Shown: positions 1-9,151, numbered from the stretch's first letter. The stretch is 60,357 bases of DNA from Streptomyces sp. Ncost-T10-10d (GCF_900091955.1 NZ_FMDF01000054.1:1-60357); one strand, 5' to 3'. Notes: generated from the sequence alone by a model not told the origin. Made by a program: numbers and translations.

Positions 1-1524
1 GCGCTCTCCGGCAAGGTCATCGAGCTCACGGACACCTTCCCGGTCCCCGACGCCAAGGCGTTCGAGGTCGGCCAGTGGTGGGCCGTGCAGGTCGATCCGG
101 TCGCGGGCGGCGGCCGTGACGAACGCGAGCTGCAGAAGCTGGTCGAGATCACCGAGATCATCGACGCGGACCACATCCGGATCGGCTACCTCAACGGCTG
201 GGAACTCGCCGCGGGCCGCACCCTCACCTGGACCCGCATCGAGCCGGTCCACAACACCCACATCCGCAATCTGGTCTTCGAGGGCGCCGGCCCCGACGAG
301 TACACCGGCTCCCACCCCGTCAGCTTCGAGTACGCCGTCGGCTGCGACGTCTCCGGGATCCACGCCACCGGCTCCTTCTGGCCGGTCATCATGCGCCGCT
401 GGTGCACCCGGTTCCGTACCGAGGAGTGCTCCCTGAAGAACCCGCCCACCGTCGAGTACGGCGGCGCGGGCTATCTCACGCAGCAGATCTACTGTCTGTA
501 CGGACGGGTCGCGGACTGCACGACCAGCAACGTCCGTCATCTCAACGACCTGACCGCCTCCGCCTATTGCACCGTCGTGAACTGCCACGGCGACGGCGAC
601 GACGCGGGCGGCAACCCCTTCACGACACATGGGCAGTACGAGCACGATCTCCTCTTCGACGGCAACTCCGGACTGATGGACATAGCCAACTCCGGTGCGC
701 AGTGGGGAATCTCCGCGAAGCGGATCACCGTACGCAGACATGTCTGCTCCTGGTTCACCGCCAACACCAAGATCACCGATCTGACCCTCGAGGACATCAC
801 GGTGATCGCGCGCCCCACCTTCGACCAGGCCGGCACCCTCACCGTCAACGCCGACGGAGCCCAGGTGCGCGGCTGCACCGCCAAGACCTTCGCCGTCGCC
901 CAGCGCTCCGCCCGCTCCACCCGGCCGACCACCATCAGCGACTGCTCCTTCGAGCCGCCTGCGGGCGCCGTCCTCGTCCAGACTCCGGTCACCGCCCCCG
1001 TCCACTTCGTACGCTGCACCTTCAAGGGCGTCGACGGCGCGATCCTGCGCGGTGCGGGGCCCGTCCACTTCACCGACTGCACCGTCACCGGCGCCGAGAA
1101 CGCGGCCCCGCTCTCGGTCGGATCGGCGGATCTGCGGATGGACGGCGGTAGTTACGACAACACCGGCATCGAACTCAGCGCCGTCCGCGACCAGCGGATC
1201 ACCATCACCGGCGGCACCCGCCTCACCGGCAGCAACAAGGCCAAGGTATTTCTCGGCCGCGCAGCCGGTCCCGGGAAGGTGACCTGGGACATCAACGCGC
1301 TCAGCAGCGCCGCCTCGGGACCGGACACCGCCCATGTACGCATCGCCGACGGCACGAACCACTACGCGGCGACCGGCAGCCGCTTCACCGGCGGCACGCT
1401 CCACCTCGCCCCGGACGCACTCGATTCGGCCCTGCACACCGCGTGCGTGGAGGACGGTACGAAGCGCAGCGCGATGCCCGCGAACAGCGACTCGGTGCGC
1501 ACGGACGGGAACCTGACGCTGTGA
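1..1524 (+). CDS. Right-handed beta-helix (pectate-lyase-like) protein, 5' truncated
   Basis: The reading frame is open from the first base of the window and ends at TGA 1522-1524, so the N-terminus lies outside; the first internal GTG at 85 is probably not the start. The visible ~507 residues consist of short beta-rich repeats with regularly spaced small, Asn and Asp residues and recurring F/V-x-D/R-C-x-F/V units, for example around residues FTDCTV and VRCTF, which is the pattern of parallel beta-helix carbohydrate-active or glycan-binding proteins. No catalytic residue set can be assigned by eye. The stop overlaps the GTG start of the next gene by 4 bp, so the two are probably cotranscribed. 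Fold assignment is moderately sure; substrate is unknown. Confidence 0.75.
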   Translation, partial: ALSGKVIELTDTFPVPDAKAFEVGQWWAVQVDPVAGGGRDERELQKLVEITEIIDADHIRIGYLNGWELAAGRTLTWTRIEPVHNTHIRNLVFEGAGPDEYTGSHPVSFEYAVGCDVSGIHATGSFWPVIMRRWCTRFRTEECSLKNPPTVEYGGAGYLTQQIYCLYGRVADCTTSNVRHLNDLTASAYCTVVNCHGDGDDAGGNPFTTHGQYEHDLLFDGNSGLMDIANSGAQWGISAKRITVRRHVCSWFTANTKITDLTLEDITVIARPTFDQAGTLTVNADGAQVRGCTAKTFAVAQRSARSTRPTTISDCSFEPPAGAVLVQTPVTAPVHFVRCTFKGVDGAILRGAGPVHFTDCTVTGAENAAPLSVGSADLRMDGGSYDNTGIELSAVRDQRITITGGTRLTGSNKAKVFLGRAAGPGKVTWDINALSSAASGPDTAHVRIADGTNHYAATGSRFTGGTLHLAPDALDSALHTACVEDGTKRSAMPANSDSVRTDGNLTL

Positions 1525-2453
1525 CCGCCGTCATCAGGACCGCGACGGCGGCCGATGACCCGGCCCTGGCCGCCCTGTGGCAGCGGTGCTTCGACGCCCC
1601 ACAGATCGTCGCTCTCCATGCCCTCGACCCGGACCGCCACCGCCATACGTTCGTCGCGCAGAACGGTCCGGGGGGCGGGATCGACGCGGTCGTCGTCTAC
1701 GTACCGAGGCTGATCCGCGACGCGCACGGCACCCCGCAACGGGTCGGCGGCATCGGCAGCGTCGCCACCCGTCCCGAGGCACGGGGCCAGGGGCTGGTGC
1801 GGCGGCTGCTGGTGGAGGCGGAGCGCACCATGATGGCCGAACAGTGCGCCTGGTCACTGCTGTTCACCGGAACACCCGGGGTCTACCGGGGCTCGGGATG
1901 GCAGGAATTCGGCAGCGCGTACACCGAGGGGACGCTCGCGCCCCCGGTTGCCCTCGGGGCGTTCCGGGTCCGCGAGGCCACCGCGGAGGACGCCGTGGAG
2001 GTGGCCGCCCTGCACCATGCGTACAACGCGAACAGACCGCTCAGCTCGTTGCGGGCTCCGGAGGACTGGGCGGTGCGCGTGCCCGCCTGGTACGGCCCGG
2101 TCGAGCGGTCGCTCGTGGCGGAGGACCCCGGGTCGGGGGCGGTCGTGGGCTGGATGGTGGCCCAGCACGAGGGGGAGCGTGTGGAGGTACGCGAATTCGC
2201 CGGCGCACCCGACTGCCTGGGCGAACTGTTCGCCGCCGTCGGTGAACGTGGCCGGGCCGCGGGGCTGAGCCGGGCCCGGGTCCGGATTCCCGACGGCCCC
2301 GGGGTCCGGGCAGCACTGCCGGCCCTGCTGGCGGACCCCCGGCCGGTGGACGAACACGTGGGCATGGCGCGCCCGCTGCACGCCACCGCCGACTCGGTCC
2401 GGGCCACGGTCACGGCGCCCGGCGCGGTCCATTGGTACGGCGACTGCTTCTGA
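1521..2453 (+). CDS. GNAT-family N-acetyltransferase (Eis-like layout)
   Basis: A 310-residue protein. The GTG at 1521 was chosen because it overlaps the preceding stop (GTGA); the open frame extends upstream but there lies inside the beta-helix gene. Residues about 1-145 form a GNAT domain with the acetyl-CoA binding signature (ATRPEARGQGLVRRLL, about residues 83-98). The C-terminal half starts a second, weaker GNAT-like segment (FRVREATAEDAVEVAALH), as in Eis-type acetyltransferases, but it is shorter than Eis, which is about 400 residues. It presumably transfers an acetyl group to an amine; the acceptor is unknown. Confidence 0.82.
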   Translation: MTAVIRTATAADDPALAALWQRCFDAPQIVALHALDPDRHRHTFVAQNGPGGGIDAVVVYVPRLIRDAHGTPQRVGGIGSVATRPEARGQGLVRRLLVEAERTMMAEQCAWSLLFTGTPGVYRGSGWQEFGSAYTEGTLAPPVALGAFRVREATAEDAVEVAALHHAYNANRPLSSLRAPEDWAVRVPAWYGPVERSLVAEDPGSGAVVGWMVAQHEGERVEVREFAGAPDCLGELFAAVGERGRAAGLSRARVRIPDGPGVRAALPALLADPRPVDEHVGMARPLHATADSVRATVTAPGAVHWYGDCF

Positions 2454-2490
2454 CCGGTACGGCGGCTGCTTCTGCGAGGCCGGGGCGCTG

Positions 2491-2700
2491 TCAGCGACAG
2501 GGAGTGAGCAGGCAGCGCCCTGCCGGCCCCGCCCCCGCGTCCCTCGGCTTTCTGAACTCTTCGGCGAGCAAAGGGACATCACGCAATCGCCACAGCACCA
2601 GGGCCGCGGACCAGGCCGCCTCACGGGCCGGTTCCGGACTCCACGAGCCGAGCGGATGGTTGATCGGGTCCGCGAGTTCCAGCAGATCGGGGCCGGGCAT
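2491..2700 (-). CDS. Small hypothetical protein, possibly a gene fragment
   Basis: A 69-codon ORF in the gap between the GNAT gene and the permease. Its sequence (ELADPINHPLGSWSPEPARE, then EAAWSAALVLWRLRDVPLLA) looks like an authentic amphipathic protein rather than an antisense shadow. The frame stays open about 16 codons upstream of the ATG at 2700 before a stop, and no purine-rich ribosome-binding site is obvious. It could be the C-terminal remnant of a longer gene that lost its 5' end by frameshift. I do not recognise the family. The rest of 2454-2827 shows no convincing gene. Confidence 0.4.
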   Translation of the reverse strand: MPGPDLLELADPINHPLGSWSPEPAREAAWSAALVLWRLRDVPLLAEEFRKPRDAGAGPAGRCLLTPCR

Positions 2701-2827
2701 CAGATCCTCGCGGATCCGAGTGCGCCATGGCCCAGACCTGCCGAGGGTTCATCGGAACGAGGGGACGGCTGCGACGGGCACCGCACCGCGCCTGGCGTGC
2801 GCGCAGCCGGAAGCCCTTGCTTCGGTG

Positions 2828-4219
2828 CTACGCCTTGTCCGTCGGTGCCGGTTCGTCGTACGCCGAAGTCCCGGAGTCCAGCAGGGGCTCCTGGGTCTTG
2901 AGGTGCGCCGGGGCGAAGGCACGGAGTACGTGGTAGCCGGTGATCACCACGATCGTGCCCAGGGCGATGCCGCTCAGCTCGAAGTTGTCGGTGATCTTCA
3001 GGCTGACCCCGCCGACGCCGATGATGATGCCCGCGGCGGCCGGGACCAGGTTCAGCGGATTGCGCAGATCGACCTTGCCGTGCAGCCAGATCTGGGCACC
3101 GAGAAGGCCGATCATGCCGTACAGGATGACGGTGATGCCGCCGAGCACACCGCCGGGGATGGCGGCGACGACCGCACCGAACTTGGGGCAGAGGCCGAAG
3201 AGCAGAGCGAAGCAGGCGGCGGCCCAGTACGCGGCGGTGGAGTAGACCCGGGTCGCGGCCATGACGCCGATGTTCTCCGAGTACGTGGTGTTCGGCGGTC
3301 CGCCCACCGCGGTCGACAGCATCGACGCGGCACCGTCGGCGGCGATCGCGGTGCCCAGCTTGTCGTCCAGCGAGGCGCCGGTCATCTCGCCGACGGCCTT
3401 CACATGGCCGGCGTTCTCGGCGATCAGCGCGATGACCACCGGCAGGGCGACCAGGATCGCCGACCACTCGAAGCTCGGCGCGTGGAAGGACGGGAGACCG
3501 ATCCAGTCGGCCTTGCCGACGCCCGACAGATCGAGCCGCCAGTGGTCGACGGCCTCGGCGCCGCCCACCGGGGAGTGGATCTTGCCGAAGATCCGGTCGA
3601 GGGCCCAGGACAGCGCGTACCCGAAGACCAGACCCAGGAAGATCGCGATACGCGAGAAGAATCCGCGCAGGCACACTACGGCCAGTCCGGTGAACAGCAT
3701 GACCAGCAGTGCCGTCCACTGGTCCTGCGGCCAGTACGTCGACGCGGTCACCGGAGCCAGGTTGAACCCGATCAGCATGACGACGGCGCCGGTGACCACC
3801 GGCGGCATCGCGGCATGGATGATCCGCGCGCCGAACCGCTGCACCGCGAGACCGGCGAGGAAGAGCACCACACCGACGACGAAGACCGCACCGGTGACCA
3901 CAGCGCTGCTGCCGCCGCTCGCCCGGATCGTCGCGGCGACCCCGACGAAGGAGAGCGAACAGCCGAGGTAGCTGGGCACCTGGCCGCGCGTGGCCAGCAG
4001 GAAGATGGCCGTCGCGACCCCCGACATCATGATCGCCAGGTTCGGGTCCAGGCCCATGAGCACCGGGGCGACGAACGACGCGCCGAACATCGCGACCACG
4101 TGCTGGGCGCCGAGTCCGAACGTACGGGGCCAGGAGAGCCGTTCGTCCGGCCGGACCACGGCCCCCGGCGCGGGGGTCTTCCCGTCGCCGTGCAAGGTCC
4201 AGCGCACGCCGAGGCCCAT
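2828..4219 (-). CDS. NCS2-family uracil/xanthine permease
   Basis: A 463-residue polytopic membrane protein that would import a nucleobase by cation symport. The ATG at 4219 was chosen over an in-frame ATG 171 bp upstream because GGGAG sits about 6 nt before it and the upstream extension is Arg/His-rich and unlike the family. About 12-14 hydrophobic segments are visible. NCS2 hallmarks include the conserved acidic loop ENAGHVKAVGEMTG and the motif GGPPNTTYSENIGV in the C-terminal half. The gene stands alone and diverges from the alginate-lyase-like gene. The exact base transported (uracil or xanthine/uric acid) cannot be told from sequence alone. Confidence 0.9.
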   Translation of the reverse strand: MGLGVRWTLHGDGKTPAPGAVVRPDERLSWPRTFGLGAQHVVAMFGASFVAPVLMGLDPNLAIMMSGVATAIFLLATRGQVPSYLGCSLSFVGVAATIRASGGSSAVVTGAVFVVGVVLFLAGLAVQRFGARIIHAAMPPVVTGAVVMLIGFNLAPVTASTYWPQDQWTALLVMLFTGLAVVCLRGFFSRIAIFLGLVFGYALSWALDRIFGKIHSPVGGAEAVDHWRLDLSGVGKADWIGLPSFHAPSFEWSAILVALPVVIALIAENAGHVKAVGEMTGASLDDKLGTAIAADGAASMLSTAVGGPPNTTYSENIGVMAATRVYSTAAYWAAACFALLFGLCPKFGAVVAAIPGGVLGGITVILYGMIGLLGAQIWLHGKVDLRNPLNLVPAAAGIIIGVGGVSLKITDNFELSGIALGTIVVITGYHVLRAFAPAHLKTQEPLLDSGTSAYDEPAPTDKA

Positions 4220-4467
4220 GGTCGCTCCCTGTGTGTAGGTGCGGAGTCCAGTGCCTCGCCCGGCATGGCGCAAACCGCAGAAATGATCAGCGTCATGGTA
4301 ATGCCGGATCGCGCCGCGCTCGCGGCCGGGCATGGGCGCAAGCACTCCACCACGGATCCCATGCATGAATCGTGCGCGAAGCATTGTCACTCCGAACAGC
4401 CAGCCCTACGCTCGCACGGCCTTGGTCATGAACACGATTCACGTACATGATTGATGGGAGTGTTTCG

Positions 4468-5763
4468 ATGAGTGGAAGACCACGTCGGCGTCTGGGCGCC
4501 CTCCTCACCGCCGCCGTCGCCCGGACTGCGGTGCTCGTCCCGGCCGCTTCCTCGGCTGCCGCCACCGCGCACGGCCACCGTCCGCCACATCGCGTGCCGA
4601 GGGCCGTGGTCGTCGACGGCCACCGCATCCAGCAGGCGAAGCTCCGGCTCGACCACGGCGACCCGGTCCTGCGCACCGCCGTCCGGGCGCTGACCGCCGA
4701 GGCGGACGGCTGGCTCGGCCAGGGCCCCTGGACGGTCGTCGACAAGCCGAAGCCCGCGCCGAGCGGAGACCCGCACGACTACCTGAGCCAGGCGCCGTAC
4801 TGGTGGCCCTCCCAGCCGAAGACCACGGAGAACCCCTGGGGCTGCCCGTACGTGCAGCGTGACGGCGTACGCAACCCCGAGGTCGACACCGGCACCGACC
4901 GTCCCGACATCGGCAAGGTCTTCAACTCCGTCACCACCCTCAGCCTCGCCTGGTACTACACGGGCCGGAAGCAGTACGCCGAGCACGCCTCCGACATCCT
5001 GCGCACCTGGTTCCTGGATCCCGCGACGCGGATGAACCCCAACCTGAACCACGGACAGTTCATCCCCTGCAAGTACGACGGCCGGGCGATCGGCATCATC
5101 GACTTCTCCCAGCAGTACACGTCCGTTCTGGACGCCGTCGCGCTGCTCGAAACCGGGGCACCCGGCTGGTCGAAGGGTGACCGGACCGCCATGCGGGCCT
5201 GGAACACCTCGTTCCTCGACTGGCTGGTGAACTCGGACTTCGGCAAGCAGGAATCAGCAGCTCAGAACAACCACGGCACCTTCCAGGACATGCAGATCGC
5301 CGGCCTCGCCCTCGCCACCGGCGACAAGGCCCTCGCCCGCAAGGTCGTCCTGGACTCCCGTGCGCTGCGGATCGACCGGCAGATCGCGGGCGACGGCACC
5401 CAGCCGCAGGAGCTGGCACGCACCCGCAGCTGGCACTACTCGACCTTCGACCTGGTTGCCTACACCCGGCTCGCTGCCATCGGCAGGCAGGTCGGCGTGG
5501 ACCTCTGGGCATACGAAGGGCCGCAGGGACAGAGCCTGTTCAAGGCGGTCGACTATCTGCTGCCCGCCGCGACCGGGGCCGCTCCCTGGCCCTACCCGGA
5601 GCTGGAGTTCCACCGGTACGCGGCCAGTGACATCGTGCACGCGGCCGCCGCCGCCGGTGACGCGAAGGCCGAGGTGGCCGTCGGGCAGCTGGAGACTCCG
5701 CCCGGCGGTGACCTGTGGGCGCTGCGGCCCGCCGCGGAGCAGCTCGACTCGATCGCCGGCTGA
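4468..5763 (+). CDS. Secreted alginate-lyase-family protein
   Basis: A 431-residue exported protein. The ATG at 4468 is preferred over the one at 4447 because GGGAG lies 7 nt upstream of it. Residues 1-31 form an Arg-rich N-terminus, hydrophobic core and Ala-rich cleavage region typical of a signal peptide. The mature part matches the alpha/alpha-toroid alginate lyase family (AlgL/PL5-like Pfam family): a QAPYWWPSQP segment near residues 108-117, NSVTTLSLAWYYTG near 153-166, and the NNHG motif at 267-270 that carries the catalytic Asn/His in this family. Many Streptomyces members are annotated only by this domain; actual activity on alginate is inferred. Confidence 0.85.
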   Translation: MSGRPRRRLGALLTAAVARTAVLVPAASSAAATAHGHRPPHRVPRAVVVDGHRIQQAKLRLDHGDPVLRTAVRALTAEADGWLGQGPWTVVDKPKPAPSGDPHDYLSQAPYWWPSQPKTTENPWGCPYVQRDGVRNPEVDTGTDRPDIGKVFNSVTTLSLAWYYTGRKQYAEHASDILRTWFLDPATRMNPNLNHGQFIPCKYDGRAIGIIDFSQQYTSVLDAVALLETGAPGWSKGDRTAMRAWNTSFLDWLVNSDFGKQESAAQNNHGTFQDMQIAGLALATGDKALARKVVLDSRALRIDRQIAGDGTQPQELARTRSWHYSTFDLVAYTRLAAIGRQVGVDLWAYEGPQGQSLFKAVDYLLPAATGAAPWPYPELEFHRYAASDIVHAAAAAGDAKAEVAVGQLETPPGGDLWALRPAAEQLDSIAG

Positions 5764-5794
5764 ACCGTCCGCCGCGCTCCGCGCAGCCGCCGGC

Positions 5795-7027
5795 TCAGGG
5801 GCGCGGCTCGGCCGCCGCCGCGCTCGGAGCGGCGGCCTGCGAGGACGACACGGCCCTGCGGTCGCCCGCCCGCAGCACCCCGGCCCCCAGCACCAGGCCG
5901 AACGCCAGCACCGTCACCAGGCCGAACGACACGACCAGCGAGGTCGCCTCGGCCAGCGAGCCGATCGCGGACGGGGCGATGAGCCCGGAGGTGTACGTGA
6001 TGGTGGCGACGCCCGCGATCGCCCGGCTCGGGTTCGGGCCACTGCGTCCGGCCGCCGCGAAGGCGAGCGGGACGACCACGGCGATACCGAGGCCGAGGAG
6101 CCCGAAACCGCACATCGCCAGTACCGCGTTCGGCGACGCGACCACGAGCAGCCCGCCGGCCGACGCGAGGACGCCGCCGACCCGTACGGTCCGGACCGCC
6201 CCGAAGCGGTCGACGACCTTGTCACCGGCGATCCGGGCAACCGCCATCGTCAGCGCGAACGCCGTCGTGGACGCCGCGGCGAGCCCGGCGGAGGTGTCCA
6301 TGATGTCCCGGAGGTAGACCGCCGACCAGTCCAGACTGGCGCCCTCCGCGAATACCGCGCAGAAGCCCACCGCGCCGATGACCAGCGCCGACTTCGGCGG
6401 CAGTGTGAAGCGCGGCGGCGGCTCCTCGTCCGGCTCGCTGCGCAGATCCAGTACGCCCTGACAGGCGATCAGCCCGAGTGCCGTGAGCACCAGAGCGGCG
6501 ATCGTGTGGTGCAGCCGGCCGTCGGAGCCCAGATGCGCGGCCACCGTGCCCGCAGCCGAACCGACCAGGGCGCCCACGCTCCACATTCCGTGCAGCCCGG
6601 ACATGATCGACTTGTCGAGGCGGTTCTCCACCTCGACACCGAGGGCGTTCATCGCCACATCCGACATGCCGGCCGATGCCCCGTACACGAAGAGCGCGGC
6701 GCACAGCGTCAGCAGGTTGGGTGCCAGCGCGGGCAGGATCAGCGCCAGTGTCCACAGGGCGAGCAGTCCGCGCAGCGCGGTCCTGGCGCCGAAGCGATGA
6801 CTGATCGCACCGGCCAGCGGCATGGCGAGGGAGGCGCCGATCGCCGGGAAGGCCAGGGCGAGGCCGAGCTGCCCGGCGCTGACCCCCGCGTGGTCCTGGA
6901 TCCAGGGCACCCGGGTGGCGAAGCTGCCGGTCACCGCGCCGTGTACGGCGAAGACCGCGGCGACGGCGAACCTGGCCCGCCTCACCTGCTCCATGCCGAA
7001 GACCGTCTCTGTGGAATCCGTCGTCAT
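5795..7027 (-). CDS. MFS transporter, divergent partner of the ROK regulator
   Basis: A 410-residue protein with about 12 hydrophobic segments, the MFS inter-helix basic motif (HRFGARTALRG) after TM2 and a related copy (DRFGAVRTVRVGG) after TM8. AGGGAGGG sits upstream of the ATG at 7027. It is transcribed divergently from a ROK-family regulator with a shared palindrome in the promoter, so it is probably that regulator's target. The predicted ligand class is a sugar or other small metabolite taken up or exported; no substrate-specific residue can be named. The last 15 residues are Ala/Ser/Pro rich. Confidence 0.85.
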   Translation of the reverse strand: MTTDSTETVFGMEQVRRARFAVAAVFAVHGAVTGSFATRVPWIQDHAGVSAGQLGLALAFPAIGASLAMPLAGAISHRFGARTALRGLLALWTLALILPALAPNLLTLCAALFVYGASAGMSDVAMNALGVEVENRLDKSIMSGLHGMWSVGALVGSAAGTVAAHLGSDGRLHHTIAALVLTALGLIACQGVLDLRSEPDEEPPPRFTLPPKSALVIGAVGFCAVFAEGASLDWSAVYLRDIMDTSAGLAAASTTAFALTMAVARIAGDKVVDRFGAVRTVRVGGVLASAGGLLVVASPNAVLAMCGFGLLGLGIAVVVPLAFAAAGRSGPNPSRAIAGVATITYTSGLIAPSAIGSLAEATSLVVSFGLVTVLAFGLVLGAGVLRAGDRRAVSSSQAAAPSAAAAEPRP

Positions 7028-7100
7028 ACCGCCGTGCCCTCCCTTGGGAATCCTCTGTCACCGGCGCCCCCGGCGCGCGTCTCCACGGTGCGGGCCGTAA

Positions 7101-7129
7101 ACTATCAGGAACCCTGCCTGATAAATAGT
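7101..7129. promoter_or_regulatory. Palindromic operator between MFS and ROK genes
   Basis: TATCAGG (7103-7109) and CCTGATA (7117-7123) form a perfect 7-bp inverted repeat with a 7-bp spacer. An outer ACTAT (7101-7105) / ATAGT (7125-7129) pair adds imperfect symmetry. The site lies in an AT-rich patch in the 146-bp divergent region, about 45 bp before the ROK start and 75 bp before the MFS start. The position and symmetry fit the binding site of the ROK repressor. Confidence 0.6.
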
Positions 7130-7173
7130 CCATCCTCTCGTCCCGTGCGGGAGTGATCTGGAAGGATCCCGGC

Positions 7174-8364
7174 ATGCCCGCATCACCGAGCACCGCCCGG
7201 GCCATCAACGACCGGCTCGCCCTGCGACTGCTTCAGCAGGACGGCCCGCTGACGGCCACGCAGTTGAAGACGCTGACCGGTCTCTCCCGCCCGACCGTCG
7301 CCGACCTCGTCGAACGGCTGCAGGGGGCCGGTCTGGTCCGGGTGGTCGGTGAGGCCGGCTCCGAGCGCCGCGGCCCCAACGCCCGGCTGTACGGGATCGC
7401 CGCCGACCGCGCCCACCTCGCCGCGCTCGACGTACGCACCGGCAGCGTCGCCGTGGTCGTCGCCGATCTCCTCGGCGCCACGCTCGCCGAGGCGACCCTG
7501 CCCATCGGCAGCGACACCGATACCGAGGCCGCCGCCGAACAGGCCGCAGCGCTGCTGGAACGCACCGCGGGGGAGGCGGGCGCCGCCCCGCTGCACAGCG
7601 TCGGCATCGGCGCGCCCGGTCTGATCGACCCGGTCACCGGCGAACTGCGCGACACCACCGGGCTGCCCGCCTGGCACCGACGACTGGTGCGGGTGCTGCA
7701 GCAGAGGCTGCCCGCCACCGTGCTGGTCGAGAACGAGACCAATCTCGCCGCCGTCGCCGAGCAGCGCATCGGCGCGGCCCGCGACCGTGACACCTTCGTA
7801 CTCTTCTGGCTCGGCCATGGCGTCGGCGCCGCCGTCATGCTGGACGGGAAGCTCCGCCGCGGCGCCTCGGGAGGCGCGGGCGAGATCGGCTTCCTGCCGG
7901 TGCCCGGCACGATCGGCACCCCGTCGGCCGTCAACTGCGACGGCGGGTTCCACTCGCTGGTGGGCTCCGCCGCGGTGTGCGAACTGGCCGCCGCCCACGG
8001 CATATACGTGCCCCCGGGCGCGACCGAGGGGGACAAGGAGCCGGGCGCCGCATTTGTCGTACGGGCCGCGCTGGCGGGGGAGGGGGAGAGCGAGGCCTTC
8101 CTGGGCGCCCTCGCCGAACGTCTCGCGCTCGGCGCCGCCGCCATCGCCTCCGTTCTCGACCCGGGCTGTGTGCTGCTCGCGGGCGAGGTCGGCCACGCGG
8201 GCGGCGACGCGCTGGCGGCACGGGTCGAGGAGCGGCTGGCCATGATGTCCCCGCTTCGCACCGAGGTCAGGGCCGGCCGGCTCGGCGGTGCCGCGGTGCT
8301 CCGCGGCGCACTGCTCGCCGCCCGTGAGGCGGCTCAGGACGAGCTGTTCACCCCGGCCGGCTGA
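7174..8364 (+). CDS. ROK-family transcriptional regulator
   Basis: A 396-residue protein. The ATG at 7174 follows a GGAAGGA-type ribosome-binding site at 7-8 nt; the ATG 21 bp upstream lacks one. Residues about 12-65 form a winged helix (LKTLTGLSRPTVADLVERLQ); residues 80-390 form the ROK sugar-kinase-like fold with GIGAPGLIDP at 144-153 and GHGVGAAV at 214-221. Two family features are altered: the catalytic-type END motif reads ENETN (186-190), and the zinc motif CxCGxxGC is reduced to a lone Cys in NCDGG (254-258). It therefore acts as a regulator, not a kinase, probably controlling the divergent MFS gene in response to a sugar. Confidence 0.88.
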   Translation: MPASPSTARAINDRLALRLLQQDGPLTATQLKTLTGLSRPTVADLVERLQGAGLVRVVGEAGSERRGPNARLYGIAADRAHLAALDVRTGSVAVVVADLLGATLAEATLPIGSDTDTEAAAEQAAALLERTAGEAGAAPLHSVGIGAPGLIDPVTGELRDTTGLPAWHRRLVRVLQQRLPATVLVENETNLAAVAEQRIGAARDRDTFVLFWLGHGVGAAVMLDGKLRRGASGGAGEIGFLPVPGTIGTPSAVNCDGGFHSLVGSAAVCELAAAHGIYVPPGATEGDKEPGAAFVVRAALAGEGESEAFLGALAERLALGAAAIASVLDPGCVLLAGEVGHAGGDALAARVEERLAMMSPLRTEVRAGRLGGAAVLRGALLAAREAAQDELFTPAG

Positions 8365-8612
8365 ACCGCTCGGCGAGAAATTCCTCGAACGTCGCGATTT
8401 CCACGGTCGGTTCGGGGCTCAGATGGTCTTCGCGCCGGTATCCGGCGTACGCCTTGCCCGTCGGCCGTGCGGGCATCGGGGGCCGCTTCCGTCCGGTCGC
8501 CCGGAGAGATGCGCGGGCCGGTTCGGTGAGTGGTCCGATCCCGGGTCCGCCCATATAGGGCACCCGGCGCGCCGGTCCCGAGGCGGCCGATTCGGCCGGT
8601 CGGTCCGCGACT
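8365..8612. other. Gene-poor DNA beside the chitinase relic
   Basis: No intact gene is visible. A minus-strand frame ending at 8348 contains a protein-like tail (GKAYAGYRREDHLSPEPTVE) and could be read as a 42-codon ORF from ATG 8476 with a distant GGAAG. It may be a decayed coding sequence. I cannot assign it to a family. Confidence 0.35.
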
Positions 8613-9020
8613 TCACCGGAGTCGACCGGCTGCATCCGTACCCCGGCCGGCGGCGGCATCGGTGTCGAGGCAGCCCGTACCGCCGTCGACGTGGGCGAAC
8701 GCGTAATTCAATTGGGTGACTTTGTCCCGGGGGATGTCGGAGGCGAGACAGGCGGGCTTGCCGTCCTTCCCGGTCCGCCAGTCGGTGAAGTGTCCGACGA
8801 TCCGCCGCGGATGGTCGGCGCCCATCTCCTCGCGCCCCTCGGTGTCGTAGACGGATCAGCAGGGGGCGGCGGCACCACGGGTTCCGTAGAGCCCGTCGGG
8901 CCGACAGGACTCCTGGTCGGCGGCGGCCGACGGGGCGGCGGCGAGCGAGCCCATGAGCAGTCCGGCGACGGCTGCGCAGGCTGCGAGCAGGGTGGCTCTC
9001 GCACGGGTGGGGGACAGTAC
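8613..9020 (-). pseudogene. Decayed secreted GH18 chitinase (5' part only)
   Basis: Reading leftward from 9020, the sequence encodes a signal peptide (RATLLAACAAVAGLLMGSLA followed by an Ala-rich cleavage region) and then ESCRPDGLYGT, typical of the mature N-terminus of large Streptomyces GH18 chitinases. After a frameshift near 8860-8870 the next frame continues with VYDTEGREEMGADHPRR, then IVGHFTDWRTGKDG and VTQLNYAFAHVD, the first two strands of the GH18 barrel. All later GH18 motifs, including DxxDxDxE, are missing. A GGGAGGA ribosome-binding site remains near 9030, but the codon at start position is GTA instead of GTG. Lost start, frameshift and 3' deletion make this a pseudogene. Confidence 0.75.
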
Positions 9021-9139
9021 GTTCGGTTCCTCCCGGGGACGTTCGGCGGAACGCAACTGACAAGGCGGTGGGTTGTGTTGATGTCCCGCGGCGTGCGCAC
9101 ACCGGGGGATCGCCCCTCGGAGGTGACGCAGAGATTGAG

Positions 9140-9151
9140 AGGACTGGACCA
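9140..9151 (-). promoter_or_regulatory. DasR-like box upstream of the chitinase relic
   Basis: On the minus strand the site reads TGGTCCAGTCCT, one mismatch from the Streptomyces chitinase promoter repeat TGGTCCAGACCT and close to the DasR dre core TGGTCTAGACCA (established knowledge). It lies about 110 bp upstream of the relic's ribosome-binding site. Confidence 0.45.

Noticed and set aside
2432..4450. Very long plus-strand ORF (672 codons) opposite the permease
   Set aside because: It is the antisense frame of a clear NCS2 permease; its product is low-complexity Arg/Gly/Asp and starts in intergenic DNA.
4447..4467. Upstream ATG as start of the alginate-lyase-like gene
   Set aside because: The ribosome-binding site GGGAG lies between the two ATGs and is correctly spaced only for the one at 4468, which also gives a better signal peptide.
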